A stretch of 45,769 bases of DNA from Syntrophobacteraceae bacterium (lineage in GTDB: Bacteria; Desulfobacterota; Syntrophobacteria; Syntrophobacterales; Syntrophobacteraceae). The position numbers were made by a program, and so were the translations under genes. This document shows, one piece after another, positions 1-10,600 of this stretch. The stretch covers positions 1 to 45,769 of the forward strand of contig JABUEY010000013.1 of NCBI GenBank assembly GCA_013314815.1, in the 5' to 3' direction. The notes beneath the pieces were generated by a model that did no database searches, was not told where the DNA came from, and saw only the letters and a list, made by a program, of their open reading frames with translations. Within the stretch, counting starts at the first letter, position 1; each line of letters opens with the position of its first letter.

Positions 1-639
<639 letters not shown>

Positions 640-712
640 CGGGACGAGTGCGTTCCATCGATAAAATTCCGACGATTGAAGCGGAAACGAACCGCAAGAA
701 AAGGATGTCGAT

Positions 713-1069
713 ATGCTGATGATCAGATCGATAGTCAGGCCGGATAAGGTGGACAACGTGCTCGCCGCCCTGATGGAAGCCGGATTCCCGGCTGTGACCA
801 AGATATCCGTAGTGGGAAGGGGAAAGCAGCGGGGAATCAAGATCGGCGAAATCACCTACGACGAGATCCCCAAGGAACTCCTCATTACCGTCGTCAGGAA
901 CGAGGACAGGGACTATGTGGTGAAGACGGTAATCAAGGCTGCAAGGACCGGCGAGAGGGGGGCTTTTGGGGACGGCAAGATCTTTGTCTCGCCCGTGGAA
1001 GAGGTCTACACCATCAGCTCCGGAATGAAGGAAACGGCGGGCGGTGTGATCGAAGAGGTGAAAACATGA
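713..1069 (+). CDS. nifI1: PII-like nitrogenase regulator NifI1
   Basis: NifI1 is a GlnB-family trimer subunit that, with NifI2, binds the MoFe protein and switches nitrogenase off when ammonium is available; 2-oxoglutarate and ATP relieve it in methanogens. The 118-residue protein has the PII core, a T-loop at residues 36-54 (GRGKQRGIKIGE...), and the GDGKIFVSPVEE ending typical of NifI1. The canonical PII uridylylation loop is not present. A short extra stretch (ERGA) sits before GDGKIF. ATG at 713 follows AAGGA by 7 nt. The gene lies between nifH and nifD, the arrangement known in methanogens, Clostridium, Chlorobium and sulfate reducers, and its stop overlaps the nifI2 start by 4 bases, which implies translational coupling. 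Confidence 0.95.
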   Translation: MLMIRSIVRPDKVDNVLAALMEAGFPAVTKISVVGRGKQRGIKIGEITYDEIPKELLITVVRNEDRDYVVKTVIKAARTGERGAFGDGKIFVSPVEEVYTISSGMKETAGGVIEEVKT

Positions 1070-1446
1070 AAGAAATCATGGCTATTGTTCGCATGAACAT
1101 GATGAACAAGACCAAGCGGGCTCTTTCGGAAGCCGGAATATCGTCCATCACGGCCAAGGATGTGCTGGGCAGAGGCAAGGGCCTGGTGGACTGGAGGCTC
1201 CTCGACGGAGCCGAAAAGGGGTACGAGGAAGCGGTCGCACAACTTGGGCAGAGTCAGCGCCTGATGCCCAAGAGGCTGCTCATCATCGTGGTGCCGGACA
1301 GGCTGGTGGCCAAGACCGTCAAAACCCTTATCGCCGTCAACCGATCGGGGAAATCGGGCGACGGGAAGATATTCGTCATGCCTGTTCTCGGTTCGGTCAG
1401 CGTTCGCACGGGCGAAACGGGCGATTCGGTCCTGGACGACGCATGA
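1066..1446 (+). CDS. nifI2: PII-like nitrogenase regulator NifI2
   Basis: This is the second member of the NifI1/NifI2 pair that controls nitrogenase activity after translation. The 126-residue protein has the PII fold signature, a T-loop longer than that of NifI1 (about residues 36-68, GRGKGLVDW onward), and the SGDGKIFVMPV motif near residues 97-106. The longer T-loop is typical of NifI2, where it inserts into the nitrogenase complex. It starts on an ATGA overlap with nifI1 and is followed by a 112-bp gap before nifD, in which GGGGAG near 1549 serves as the nifD ribosome site. I saw no sigma-54 promoter in that gap, so nifD probably shares the upstream transcript. Confidence 0.95.
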   Translation: MKEIMAIVRMNMMNKTKRALSEAGISSITAKDVLGRGKGLVDWRLLDGAEKGYEEAVAQLGQSQRLMPKRLLIIVVPDRLVAKTVKTLIAVNRSGKSGDGKIFVMPVLGSVSVRTGETGDSVLDDA

Positions 1447-1558
1447 GCGCACATCCCAAAGTACTCCGCGAGGAACATTCTTTCTCTTGTGTGCCCCGCG
1501 GTGCCGGCTGTGAAGATTCTGACAGCCAACCCATCTCAGGATACGGGGAGAAATCGAA

Positions 1559-3217
1559 ATGGCTCTATCGGTAAAGGAGAGACCGGACTCTGAACCTGAA
1601 AGGATCGACCTGAATGATGTGAGGCAGGAGATCCTCGACAGGTATCCCACGAAAGTGGCGCGCAAGCGTGCAAAGCAGATCGTCATAAACCGGGCCGGGG
1701 GAGGCGCCGAAGTACCCGAAATCGAGGCCAACACCCGGACCATTCCCGGCATCATTACTCAGCGCGGCTGCACCTACGCCGGGTGTAAAGGGGTCATCCT
1801 CGGCCCGACCCGTGATATCGTCAACATCACTCACGGTCCCGTAGGATGCGGCTTCTACAGCTGGCTTACCAGGAGAAACCAGACCAGGGCCTCCACCCCG
1901 GAGGACGAGAACTACATGACCTACTGTTTCTCGACGGACATGCAGGAGGAAGATATCGTGTTCGGCGGAGAGAAGAAACTGCGAGCGGCTGTGCTTGAAG
2001 CCTACGAGATTTTCAGGCCCAAAGCCATCAGCATCTTTTCCACCTGCCCGGTGGGCCTCATCGGGGACGACGTTCACACGGTAGCCCGCGAGATGAAGGA
2101 GCACCTCGGCATCAACATCTTCGCCTTCAGCTGCGAAGGATACAAGGGTGTCAGCCAGTCGGCCGGCCACCATATCGCCAACAACGGGATCTTCACCCAC
2201 GTCGTGGGACTCGATGACACCAGGAAGGAAGGCAAATACAGCATCAACCTGCTCGGGGAATACAATATCGGCGGGGATGCCTTCGAAATCGAACGTATTC
2301 TTCACCGCTGTGGCATCACCGTCGTGTCTACCTTCAGCGGCAATTCGACGTACACCCAGTTCTCCAACGCCCACACCGCGGATCTCAACACCATCATGTG
2401 CCATCGGTCGATCAATTACGTGGCGGAGATGATGGAGACCAGGTACGGCATTCCCTGGATCAAAATCAATTTCATTGGAGCTGGAGCCACGGCGAAGACC
2501 CTGAGAAAGATCGCCCGGTATTTTGAAGACCCGGAATTGGCGGACCGGGTCGAGGAAATCATTGAATCGGAAATGCCCGACGTGGAGAAAGTCAGGGATG
2601 AGGTAAGAGCGAGGTGCGAAGGCAAATCGGCCATGCTGTTCGTGGGCGGTTCCCGCGCACATCACTACCAGGAGCTTTTCCGGGAGATTGGAATGATCAC
2701 TGTTTCGGCGGGTTATGAATTCGCCCATCGGGATGATTACGAAGGCAGAAACATTCTGCCCGACATCAGGGTGGACGCGGACAGCCGAAACATCGAGGAA
2801 CTTCATGTGGAACCTGACCCGGAAAGATACCGGCCCCGAAAAAACCCTGAAGAACTGGAACGGCTGGCCCGGGAAGGTTTCAGATTCAAGGATTACGACG
2901 GCATGATGTCCGATATGCCCGCCCGGACACTCATCATCGACGATATAAGCCAGTACGAGACGGAGCGGCTCATCGAGATCTTCAAGCCGGCGATCTTCTG
3001 CGCGGCGATCAAGGAGAAATACGCCATCCAGAAGAAGGGAATCCCCATGAAGCAGCTTCACAGCTACGATTCCGGCGGCCCTTATGCCGGCTTCCGCGGA
3101 GCCGTCAACTTCTACAGGGAAATCGACCGGATGGTGAACACTAAGATATGGAGTGCCATCAAGGCGCCGTGGCAGAAGAGCCCCGAACTTTCGGCAGGCT
3201 ATGCCTGGAATGCATAG
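1559..3217 (+). CDS. nifD: Nitrogenase MoFe protein alpha chain NifD
   Basis: NifD carries the FeMo-cofactor and half of the P-cluster. The three P-cluster cysteines are C71 (RGCTYAGC), C97 (GPVGCGFY) and C163 (STCPVGLIGDD). The cofactor ligands are C281 (NTIMCHRS) and H501 (KQLHSYDSGGPY). The substrate-channel residues Q200 and H204 (EGYKGVSQSAGHH) are also present, so the enzyme should be active and of the Mo type. At 552 residues it is longer than proteobacterial NifD. The extra part, about residues 400-445, matches the insertion known from C. pasteurianum NifD, which fits cluster III. ATG at 1559 is preceded by GGGGAG. Confidence 0.98.
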   Translation: MALSVKERPDSEPERIDLNDVRQEILDRYPTKVARKRAKQIVINRAGGGAEVPEIEANTRTIPGIITQRGCTYAGCKGVILGPTRDIVNITHGPVGCGFYSWLTRRNQTRASTPEDENYMTYCFSTDMQEEDIVFGGEKKLRAAVLEAYEIFRPKAISIFSTCPVGLIGDDVHTVAREMKEHLGINIFAFSCEGYKGVSQSAGHHIANNGIFTHVVGLDDTRKEGKYSINLLGEYNIGGDAFEIERILHRCGITVVSTFSGNSTYTQFSNAHTADLNTIMCHRSINYVAEMMETRYGIPWIKINFIGAGATAKTLRKIARYFEDPELADRVEEIIESEMPDVEKVRDEVRARCEGKSAMLFVGGSRAHHYQELFREIGMITVSAGYEFAHRDDYEGRNILPDIRVDADSRNIEELHVEPDPERYRPRKNPEELERLAREGFRFKDYDGMMSDMPARTLIIDDISQYETERLIEIFKPAIFCAAIKEKYAIQKKGIPMKQLHSYDSGGPYAGFRGAVNFYREIDRMVNTKIWSAIKAPWQKSPELSAGYAWNA

Positions 3218-3279
3218 GCGTACTCGAAAAACACCGCGCTGTGAAAACCGGCCTGGCCATGCAAAAGAGGATCCATACC

Positions 3280-4656
3280 ATGCTGCTCAGACATACATCC
3301 AAGGAGATAGTCAACCGGAAGGCCCTTACCATCAATCCGGCAAAGACCTGCCAGCCCATCGGCGCCATGTACGCCGCCCTGGGCATCCACGGCTGCCTGC
3401 CGCACAGCCACGGTTCCCAGGGCTGCTGTGCGTACCACAGGAGCACGCTGACCCGGCACTACAAGGAACCGGTAATGGCCGCCACGAGTTCATTCACTGA
3501 AGGGGCGTCGGTTTTTGGAGGGCAGGCGAACCTTGTACAGGCCATCGACAATATATTCACCATCTACGATCCTGAAGTCATCGCGGTGCATACCACGTGC
3601 CTTTCCGAGACCATCGGCGACGACATCCCGCAGATTGCCGGGAAGGCCCAGGCGGATGGGAAGATTCCCGCCGGAAAATACGTCATCCATGCGAACACAC
3701 CTAGCTACACGGGATCCCACGTTACCGGGTTCGCATCCATGACCAGGGCCATGGTGGACTACTTCGCCCGGTCGTCCGGACAAAGGTCCGACCGGATCAA
3801 CATTATCCCGGGATACGTGGAACCATCGGACATGGAGGAAATCAGGCGCATCGCCGTTGAAATGGGGGTGCGGATTATCCTCTTCCCTGACACATCCAAC
3901 GTGCTCAACCGCCCGCAGACCGGCAGGTACGAAATGTTTCCCAAGGGAGGCGTCACCGTCGAGGAATTGATGAGCACAGGAGACAGCAGGACTACCCTTG
4001 CTCTCGGCCGCCTGGCGTCAGGCTCCGCTGCTCGGGCGCTCGACACCCGATGCAAGGTCCCCTGCGAGATCCTCGACCTGCCCATCGGCCTCAATGCAAC
4101 GGACGCCTTCGTGGATGCCCTGAGAAAAGCGGCGGCAGTGAGCGTTCCTGATACCATCACAACGGAACGCGGGCGCATGCTGGATATCATCACCGACATG
4201 CACCAGTATTTTTACGGCAAGAAGGTCGCCCTCACGGGTGATCCGGATCAGCTCGTCTCCCTCAGCGAGTTTCTCGTTTCCATTGACATGCAGCCCATAC
4301 ATATCGTGACGGGAACGCCAGGAAAGAAGTTCGAAACGAGGATCCGGGAGATCACCGGTGAAGTGCCTCATCGAGTCAACATCGGCGCACCCGGCGACAT
4401 GTTCCTCTTTCATCAGTGGATCAAGAACGATCCGGTGGACCTTCTTATGGGGAATTCCTATGTGAAGTACATCGCAAGAGACGAAGACATCCCGTTCGTG
4501 CGTTTCGGCTTTCCCATTACGGATCGCATCGGCCACAGCTACTTTCCCACCGTGGGCTACCGCGGCGGCATGCGCCTGCTCGAAAAGATCCTGGATGCGC
4601 TGCTGGACCGCAAAGATCGGGACTCTCCCGAGGAGTCTTTTGAACTGGTGATGTAG
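3280..4656 (+). CDS. nifK: Nitrogenase MoFe protein beta chain NifK
   Basis: NifK pairs with NifD and supplies the other half of the P-cluster. The cysteines are C24 (KTCQPIGAM), C49 (GSQGCC) and C107 (HTTCLSETIGDD). I chose ATG 3280 because AAGAGG lies 9 nt upstream and the resulting 458-residue protein starts like the short clostridial NifK (..KEIVNRKALTINPAKTC). The frame is open upstream to 3148, but that part overlaps nifD and has no family resemblance. The long N-terminal extension of Azotobacter NifK is absent, as expected for cluster III. nifD ends 62 bp upstream and nifE begins about 100 bp downstream. Confidence 0.97.
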   Translation: MLLRHTSKEIVNRKALTINPAKTCQPIGAMYAALGIHGCLPHSHGSQGCCAYHRSTLTRHYKEPVMAATSSFTEGASVFGGQANLVQAIDNIFTIYDPEVIAVHTTCLSETIGDDIPQIAGKAQADGKIPAGKYVIHANTPSYTGSHVTGFASMTRAMVDYFARSSGQRSDRINIIPGYVEPSDMEEIRRIAVEMGVRIILFPDTSNVLNRPQTGRYEMFPKGGVTVEELMSTGDSRTTLALGRLASGSAARALDTRCKVPCEILDLPIGLNATDAFVDALRKAAAVSVPDTITTERGRMLDIITDMHQYFYGKKVALTGDPDQLVSLSEFLVSIDMQPIHIVTGTPGKKFETRIREITGEVPHRVNIGAPGDMFLFHQWIKNDPVDLLMGNSYVKYIARDEDIPFVRFGFPITDRIGHSYFPTVGYRGGMRLLEKILDALLDRKDRDSPEESFELVM

Positions 4657-4759
4657 AACACGAAGGAACCGAAGCCCGCCGCGGGGGAATCCACACCGCG
4701 TCGAAACGAAGCTATCGGGAGGAACACGAGGCGCCAAAGATCGATGTTCGAGGAATATC

Positions 4760-6124
4760 ATGAGCACTGACGTATCCGTCATACACACCGAAAGGAAGGA
4801 CCAGATTCACCGTAAGGGCGAGGGAGACTTCGACCTGTCTTGCAACCGGGACAGCCTGGCAGGGGCCGTCAGCCAAAGAGCCTGCGTCTTCTGCGGGTCC
4901 CGGGTGGTCCTTTACCCCATAGCCGATGCGCTGCACCTGGTCCATGGTCCCATAGGCTGCGCGGCTTACACCTGGGACATACGCGGGGCACTCTCCTCAG
5001 GGCCCGAACTCCACAGAATGAGCTTCTCCACGGACCTCCAGGAAAGGGACGTCATATTCGGCGGCGAGGAAAAGCTTCACAAAGCCCTCGACGAACTCAT
5101 CGACCGCCATGCCCCGAAGGCGGCGTTCGTTTATTCCACCTGTATCGTGGGAATCATTGGAGACGACATCGAGACCGTGTGCGCAAGTGTGGCAGAAAAG
5201 AAGGGAATTCCTGTCGTTCCTGTCCAGTCGGAGGGTTTCAAAGGGAACAAGAGGGCGGGCTACCACGCCGCGTGCAAGGCCATGTTCAGGCTAATGGGAA
5301 CGGGGGATACCTCGGGCATTCCCATCCTCGGCATCAATATCCTGGGAGATTTCAACCTGGCGGGTGAAATGTGGATCATCAAGGACTATTTCCGCCGCAT
5401 GGGCATCGAAACGGTGGCCTGCATAACGGGAGACGGGAGGGTCGACGACCTGCGAAGGGCTCACGGCGCATCCCTCAATGTGGTGCAGTGCTCCGGCGCC
5501 ACCATGGATCTGGCCGACATGATGAAGAAATCCTTTGGAGTTCCCCACCTGCGTGTCTCCTATTTCGGAGTGGAAGACATGGCCGAATCGCTTTACTCGG
5601 TGGCGCACTTCTTCCAGGACAAGGACCCCGGCATCATGGATCGAACCCGGGCACTGGTGAAAGAGGAACTTTCCCGACTGTACCCGGTGCTCCAGGAATT
5701 CAGAAAAGCTCTCACGGGCAAAAAGGCGGCCATCTATGTCGGAGGTGCTTTCAAGGCCTTTTCCCTGGTCAGGGCCTTCAGGCTTCTGGGCATGCAGGTG
5801 GTCCTGGTGGGTTCCCAGACGGGCACCGACGAGGACTACAGGGAACTTTACGAGATCACGGACGAGGGCACCATCATCGTGGACGATTCGAACCCACTCG
5901 AACTGACTTCGTTTCTCAAGGAAAAGGACGTGGATGTTTTCGTTGGAGGAGTCAAGGAGAGGCCCATCGCCTACAAGCTTGGAGTCGGCTTCTGCGACCA
6001 CAACCACGAGCGCAAGGAGCCCCTCGAGGGATTCATCGGGATGGCCAACTTTGCCCGGGAAGTCCACTCCTCGGTCAAGAGTCCGGTGTGGAGGTTTGTG
6101 CCTCGGAGGAATGGGAGGGTCTAA
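4760..6124 (+). CDS. nifE: FeMo-cofactor scaffold protein NifE
   Basis: NifE with NifN forms the scaffold on which the NifB-cofactor is matured before transfer to NifDK. The 454-residue protein is NifD-like, with cysteines C42 and C45 (RACVFCGS), C67 (GPIGC), C128 (STCIVGIIGDD) and C244 (LNVVQCSGATMD, the cofactor-contact position). The His that ligates FeMo-co in NifD is not conserved: the corresponding C-terminal region reads GFCDHNHERKEPLEGF, the NifE pattern. GAGGA lies 8 nt before ATG 4760. The nifK-nifE gap of about 100 bp has no promoter I could recognise, and nifN follows after 2 bp. Confidence 0.97.
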   Translation: MSTDVSVIHTERKDQIHRKGEGDFDLSCNRDSLAGAVSQRACVFCGSRVVLYPIADALHLVHGPIGCAAYTWDIRGALSSGPELHRMSFSTDLQERDVIFGGEEKLHKALDELIDRHAPKAAFVYSTCIVGIIGDDIETVCASVAEKKGIPVVPVQSEGFKGNKRAGYHAACKAMFRLMGTGDTSGIPILGINILGDFNLAGEMWIIKDYFRRMGIETVACITGDGRVDDLRRAHGASLNVVQCSGATMDLADMMKKSFGVPHLRVSYFGVEDMAESLYSVAHFFQDKDPGIMDRTRALVKEELSRLYPVLQEFRKALTGKKAAIYVGGAFKAFSLVRAFRLLGMQVVLVGSQTGTDEDYRELYEITDEGTIIVDDSNPLELTSFLKEKDVDVFVGGVKERPIAYKLGVGFCDHNHERKEPLEGFIGMANFAREVHSSVKSPVWRFVPRRNGRV

Positions 6125-6126
6125 GA

Positions 6127-7506
6127 ATGAAGAGTTCCCGTGATTCATATGTTTCCACGACAAATGCCTGCAAATTGTGCAAGCCCATGGGCGCTTGCCT
6201 GGCCTTCCGGGGGATCGAGGGAGCGGTCCCTTTCCTCCACGGTTCACAAGGCTGCGCAACCTACATGCGGCGCTACATTATCAGCCACTTCAGGGAACCC
6301 ATGGACATCGCTTCTTCGTCCCTGGGAGAAAAGCACGCCGTGTACGGAGGAGAAGCGAACCTTATTCTGGGGCTGAAGAACGTGCTGTCCAAGTTCTCGC
6401 CGCGCCTCATCGGGGTTGCCACAACATGCCTGACGGAAACCATCGGAGACGACGTGCCGATGATCCTGAGGAAGTTTCACAGGGAAAGCCGGATTGAACA
6501 CGCGGGACCCGACCTGCCGCTCCTCGTGAGCGTGTCGACGCCGAGCTATTCCGGGACTCACATGGAAGGCTTTCACGCGGCGATAAAGGCGGTGACTGAC
6601 CAGGTGTGCATCGCCTTGCCAGGCTCCGCCGCACAGGACAGGATCAATCTCCTCCCGGGCTTCCTCTCACCTGCAGATATTCGCTACCTCAAGGAAATCC
6701 TGGTGGATTTCGGCATCCATGCGGTCGTCCTTCCCGATATTTCAGAAACTCTCGACGGCCCCGCCCTTGAAGACTACGAGAAAATCCCCTCGGGAGGCAC
6801 GCCCATCCAGGACATCAGGAGCATGGGAAAAGCCTGCGGCACTATCCAGTTCGGTCGAACTCTTGGCTATGAAGACACGGCGGGCAGTCGTCTGCATGAA
6901 CGCTTCAATGTGCCCCTGCACGCACTCGGTATGCCCGTAGGTCTGAGAGAGACCGACCGTTTCTTTTCCCTGCTCGAAGACATCTCGGGGCTTCCCACGC
7001 CACGGAAACATGCTCTCGAACGCGGCCGCCTGATCGACGCCTTCGTGGACGCACACAAGTACTTGTTCGGCAAGCGCGCGGTGATCTACGGAGAAGAAGA
7101 CCTTGTCGTCGGGCTCACCTCCTTTCTTGCCGAAACCGGGATCAGACCCGTGATCTGTGCATCGGGAGGCCGCAGCGGCCGCTTCAGGGAAGCCGTCGAA
7201 CAGGTCACCCGGGACATCCTGGCGGAATCTCCCATGGTGTGTGATGGCGTGGATTTTCATGAAATCGCCGGCGAGGCGGAAAAACTCGCTCCCGATCTCC
7301 TCGTCGGCCACAGTAAAGGCTATCACCTCTCATCCCGCTGGAAAATCCCACTCGTGCGCGTCGGGTTTCCCATTCACGACCGGTTTGGAGGGCAGCGAAC
7401 TCTGCACGTGGGCTATCGGGGAACCCAGTCTCTGCTCGATGGGATTGTCAACGCTTTCATCGGCAGCAAACAGGAGGATTCCCCCGTAGGTTACGGCTAC
7501 ATGTAA
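6127..7506 (+). CDS. nifN: FeMo-cofactor scaffold protein NifN
   Basis: NifN is the NifK-like partner of NifE in the cofactor assembly scaffold. In the 459-residue protein the cysteines are at C15 and C18 (NACKLCKPMGA), C43 (HGSQGCATYMRR) and C101 (TTCLTETIGDD), and the C-terminal part contains VGFPIHDRFGGQR as in NifK-type proteins. ATG 6127 starts 2 bp after the nifE stop with GGAGGG just upstream inside nifE, so the two scaffold subunits are translationally linked. It is a separate NifN with no NifB fusion, unlike the C. pasteurianum NifN-B protein. Confidence 0.96.
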   Translation: MKSSRDSYVSTTNACKLCKPMGACLAFRGIEGAVPFLHGSQGCATYMRRYIISHFREPMDIASSSLGEKHAVYGGEANLILGLKNVLSKFSPRLIGVATTCLTETIGDDVPMILRKFHRESRIEHAGPDLPLLVSVSTPSYSGTHMEGFHAAIKAVTDQVCIALPGSAAQDRINLLPGFLSPADIRYLKEILVDFGIHAVVLPDISETLDGPALEDYEKIPSGGTPIQDIRSMGKACGTIQFGRTLGYEDTAGSRLHERFNVPLHALGMPVGLRETDRFFSLLEDISGLPTPRKHALERGRLIDAFVDAHKYLFGKRAVIYGEEDLVVGLTSFLAETGIRPVICASGGRSGRFREAVEQVTRDILAESPMVCDGVDFHEIAGEAEKLAPDLLVGHSKGYHLSSRWKIPLVRVGFPIHDRFGGQRTLHVGYRGTQSLLDGIVNAFIGSKQEDSPVGYGYM

Positions 7507-7518
7507 AAGGACAGGATC

Positions 7519-8790
7519 ATGAATCATAAGCTGGATTTCAACCGTCATCCCTGCTTCCACGCCGATGTGAAGGGAAGATTCGGCCGAATACATCTGCCGG
7601 TAGCCCGCCGGTGCAATATACGTTGCAATTACTGCAACCGGAAATACAACTGCGTCAACGAAAGCCGACCGGGGGTCTCCAGCGCCATCCTCTCCCCCCT
7701 GCAGGCCGTCCATTACCTGGAAAAGGTGCTCGAAAGGGAACCCCGCATCACCGTCGCCGGGATAGCCGGGCCTGGAGACCCCTTCGCCGACGCTCCAGTC
7801 ACTCTCGAGACAATGCGTCTCGTAAGGGAACGCTTCCCCCACATGCTGATTTGCGTCGCTTCCAACGGACTGTGTCTGCCGCCTTACCTGGATCATCTGG
7901 CCGACATCGGCGTGTCTCATGTCACCGTTACGGTCAACGCCGTTGACCCGGAAATCGGCCGGTGCATCTGCAGCTGGGTCAGGGACGGCAGAGTGCTCTA
8001 TCGCGGCATCGAGGCTGCCGGGCTTCTGCTGGCGCGCCAGGAGGAATCCATCAGGGGGCTGAAAGCAAGAGGAATCGTTGTCAAGGCAAATACCATCGTT
8101 ATACCCGGAATCAACAACGGACACGTGCCCGCGGTAGCGTCGAGGATGGCGGAACTCGGCGTGGATCTGCTCAACTGCATGCCCATGTATCCCAACAGGG
8201 GAACCCCCTTCGAAGATATCCCCGAACCCGCCGAGGAAGAAATGCGCGCTATCCGCCGAACAGCCGGGGAGCATCTTCCTCAGATGCTGCACTGCACTCG
8301 ATGCAGAGCCGACGCCGTGGGACTGCTCGATTCGGACCGCTCGGCCCAATTCCGAAGCTGCCTCGGAGAATGCTCCGCTTTTCCGCCCCTGGAAACCCAC
8401 CGCCCGCATGTGGCCGTGGCAACCCATGAAGGGCTCCTGGTCAACCAGCACCTGGGCGAGGCAGCCACGTTCCAGATCTGGAGCAGAACAGGTGAGGATT
8501 TCGCTCTGGTGGACGAACGCGCGGCTCCTCAACCCGGGCTCGGCATCAAACGATGGTTCGAACTGGCCGAAATCCTCGATGACTGCCGGGCCGTGCTCGT
8601 GAGCGGAATCGGGGATACTCCAAGGGAAGTCCTCACCAGCGCGGGAATCCTTCCTGTCGAAATGAACGGATTCATCGAGATGGGCCTGGAACTCGTCTAC
8701 GGCGGAGGAGATCTCAGTCGTTTGAAAGCCGGTCGCAGGGAATGCGGGAAAGGATCAGCCTGCGGCGTTGATGGAAGCGGCTGCATGTGA
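7519..8790 (+). CDS. nifB: NifB radical SAM cofactor maturase with C-terminal NifX-like domain
   Basis: NifB joins two 4Fe-4S clusters and inserts the SAM-derived carbide to make NifB-co, the precursor of FeMo-co. Of the 423 residues, about 1-285 form the radical SAM part. It has HPCF (C12) near the start, the CX3CX2C cluster site C32-C36-C39 (RRCNIRCNYC) and YNCVNESRPGVSS. Residues from about 293 (HVAVATHEGLLVNQHLGEA) to about 390 form a dinitrogenase iron-molybdenum cofactor (NifX/NafY) domain, and the protein ends in a Gly/Cys-rich tail. Because no separate nifX is present, the fused domain probably carries NifB-co towards NifEN. The gene starts 12 bp after nifN. Confidence 0.97.
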   Translation: MNHKLDFNRHPCFHADVKGRFGRIHLPVARRCNIRCNYCNRKYNCVNESRPGVSSAILSPLQAVHYLEKVLEREPRITVAGIAGPGDPFADAPVTLETMRLVRERFPHMLICVASNGLCLPPYLDHLADIGVSHVTVTVNAVDPEIGRCICSWVRDGRVLYRGIEAAGLLLARQEESIRGLKARGIVVKANTIVIPGINNGHVPAVASRMAELGVDLLNCMPMYPNRGTPFEDIPEPAEEEMRAIRRTAGEHLPQMLHCTRCRADAVGLLDSDRSAQFRSCLGECSAFPPLETHRPHVAVATHEGLLVNQHLGEAATFQIWSRTGEDFALVDERAAPQPGLGIKRWFELAEILDDCRAVLVSGIGDTPREVLTSAGILPVEMNGFIEMGLELVYGGGDLSRLKAGRRECGKGSACGVDGSGCM

Positions 8791-9025
8791 TCAGGGGCTC
8801 GACAGGCATGAGCCAACATCTGCACCGGATCCGGGGATGCAACATTCGTGAACTGTAAGCACCTGGACAGAACAAAAATGTGCCGTTGCCCCATGCCTTT
8901 TCCTCTCTTCTTTCAATTGGGCACCGGGTGTACGACAACCATCGGACATGCGGTTCTCCCGGTCGATGGGACAACGCCTTGCCCTGCATTCAGGAAGGCA
9001 TGTTTATTGCTTCACTGCCGGGATT

Positions 9026-10588
9026 ATGGAAAAGAACATTGGCAGACTGGAATTAAAGGTACTCTATGAGATCAGCCGCATCATAGGAAAGGCTCTCCAC
9101 CTGGACCAGGCTCTTGAAGCCGTTTTGGAGATCCTTTCCGATTCCCTGGAGATGAAACGGGCCACGGTTACACTGAAGGACGAGGAAACCGGAGACCTGG
9201 TCATACGCGCGTCTCACAACCTGACTCCTCAAGAAAAGAAACGGGGTATTTACCGTCGGGACGAAGGGGTGACAGGGCTCATTTTCAGGACAGCGAAGCC
9301 CTTCGTAGTCCCGGATATCAGTCGCGAACCGCTGTTCTTGAACAAGACCGGTGCCCGGCCCATCGAGAAGGGCCGCATTTCCTTCCTGGGAGTCCCGGTC
9401 GTACTGCACGGTTCCGCCATCGGCGTCCTCAGTGTAGACCGCCTTTTCGGCAATGAAATATCCTTTGAGGAGGATATCCGCTTCCTTTCCATCGTCGCCA
9501 CCCTCATCGCGCAGTTCGTGAGCCTCAATCGCCAGGTGAAGGCTCGCGAGGAACAGCTTCGAAGGGAAAACCTGTCTCTGAGGGCGGAGATATCGGCCCG
9601 AACCAGGCATTTCTTCATGGTGGGTAAGAGTCTTGCCATGATGGAAGTGCAGCGGTTGATCATGAAGGTGGCTTCCAGCAAGGCATCGGTGCTCCTCCTC
9701 GGCGAATCGGGAACAGGCAAGACCCTCGTTGCCCGCATCATTCACGAACTGAGCAACAGGGCCGGGCGCCCTTTCGTAAAAGTCAACTGTGCCTCCCTCC
9801 CCGAAAACCTGCTCGAATCCGAATGGTTCGGATATGAAAAGGGAGCGTTCACCGGGGCTGTGAAGTCCAGGCCCGGGCGGTTCGAGGAAGCGGAAGGAGG
9901 TACGATCTTCCTTGACGAAGTCGGCGAACTGACGCCGTCTCTGCAGGCGAAACTGCTTCGGTTCCTTCAGGAGCGCGAGTTCGAGCGTCTTGGCAGCAAC
10001 AGGACCCGTAAAGTTGACGCACGCATCGTTGCCGCGACAAACCGGGACCTCATGGAAGCCGTAAGCAAGGGAACGTTCCGGGAAGATCTATTTTACAGGC
10101 TCAACGTCTTCCCCATCCAGGTACCCCCTCTGAGAGAAAGGATCGAGGATATCCCCGCGCTGGTCAATTATTTCCTCGACAGGACAACCAGGGAATACGG
10201 TCGAAAACGGAACCTCACATCAAGGGCTATGGATGCGCTTGTAAAATATGAATGGCCGGGCAACGTCAGGGAAATGGAAAACCTGATCGAACGCGCCGTC
10301 CTCATCACGGATGATGCCGAAATCGATCTTGCACATATCGAAGCCTGTTTTCAGCAGAGCGCGAACAGGATCATGCCCGAGGACCAGGCTTGTCTGTCGA
10401 GGCTCGAAGAGATGGAAAAGCGGGAAGTGGTGGCGGCACTGGAAAGAAACCGGTGGGTCCAGTCTCAAACCGCAAGAGAACTCGGGCTCACTCTCAGGCA
10501 GGTCGGGTATCGCATAAAAAAATTCGGGCTGGACAGGCTGGTTGAAGAACGTCGAAGCAGACGACTTTCCATCGGGAAGAAAAAGTGA
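9026..10588 (+). CDS. nifA: NifA-type sigma-54-dependent activator (GAF-AAA+-HTH)
   Basis: This is a bacterial enhancer-binding protein that opens sigma-54 promoters. Its position directly after nifB makes it the likely nif activator. With ATG 9026 it has 520 residues: a GAF domain (about 20-165), a short coiled linker, a AAA+ domain with Walker A GESGTGKT at 226-233, the GAFTGA sigma-54 contact loop at 273-278 and Walker B TIFLDE at 293-298, then a Fis-type HTH near 478-505 ([18 protein letters not shown]). The clustered cysteines of the oxygen-sensing NifA linker are not evident. The frame is open upstream to 8948 and no strong ribosome site marks the start, so the N-terminus is uncertain by up to 26 residues. 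Confidence 0.88.
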   Translation: MEKNIGRLELKVLYEISRIIGKALHLDQALEAVLEILSDSLEMKRATVTLKDEETGDLVIRASHNLTPQEKKRGIYRRDEGVTGLIFRTAKPFVVPDISREPLFLNKTGARPIEKGRISFLGVPVVLHGSAIGVLSVDRLFGNEISFEEDIRFLSIVATLIAQFVSLNRQVKAREEQLRRENLSLRAEISARTRHFFMVGKSLAMMEVQRLIMKVASSKASVLLLGESGTGKTLVARIIHELSNRAGRPFVKVNCASLPENLLESEWFGYEKGAFTGAVKSRPGRFEEAEGGTIFLDEVGELTPSLQAKLLRFLQEREFERLGSNRTRKVDARIVAATNRDLMEAVSKGTFREDLFYRLNVFPIQVPPLRERIEDIPALVNYFLDRTTREYGRKRNLTSRAMDALVKYEWPGNVREMENLIERAVLITDDAEIDLAHIEACFQQSANRIMPEDQACLSRLEEMEKREVVAALERNRWVQSQTARELGLTLRQVGYRIKKFGLDRLVEERRSRRLSIGKKK

Positions 10589-10600
10589 TATACAGCACAA

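Noticed and set aside
3148-3279. Longer nifK start overlapping nifD
   Set aside because: The added 44 residues have no family resemblance, overlap nifD, and lack a good ribosome site; ATG 3280 has one.
5371-6126. N-terminal extension of nifN inside nifE
   Set aside because: It is an out-of-frame reading of nifE with Gly/Arg/His-rich composition; nifN starts at ATG 6127.
8967-8984. Sigma-54 promoter before nifA
   Set aside because: GG and GC have the right spacing, but the other bases of TGGCAC and TTGC fit poorly; it could also lie within the coding part if an earlier start is used.
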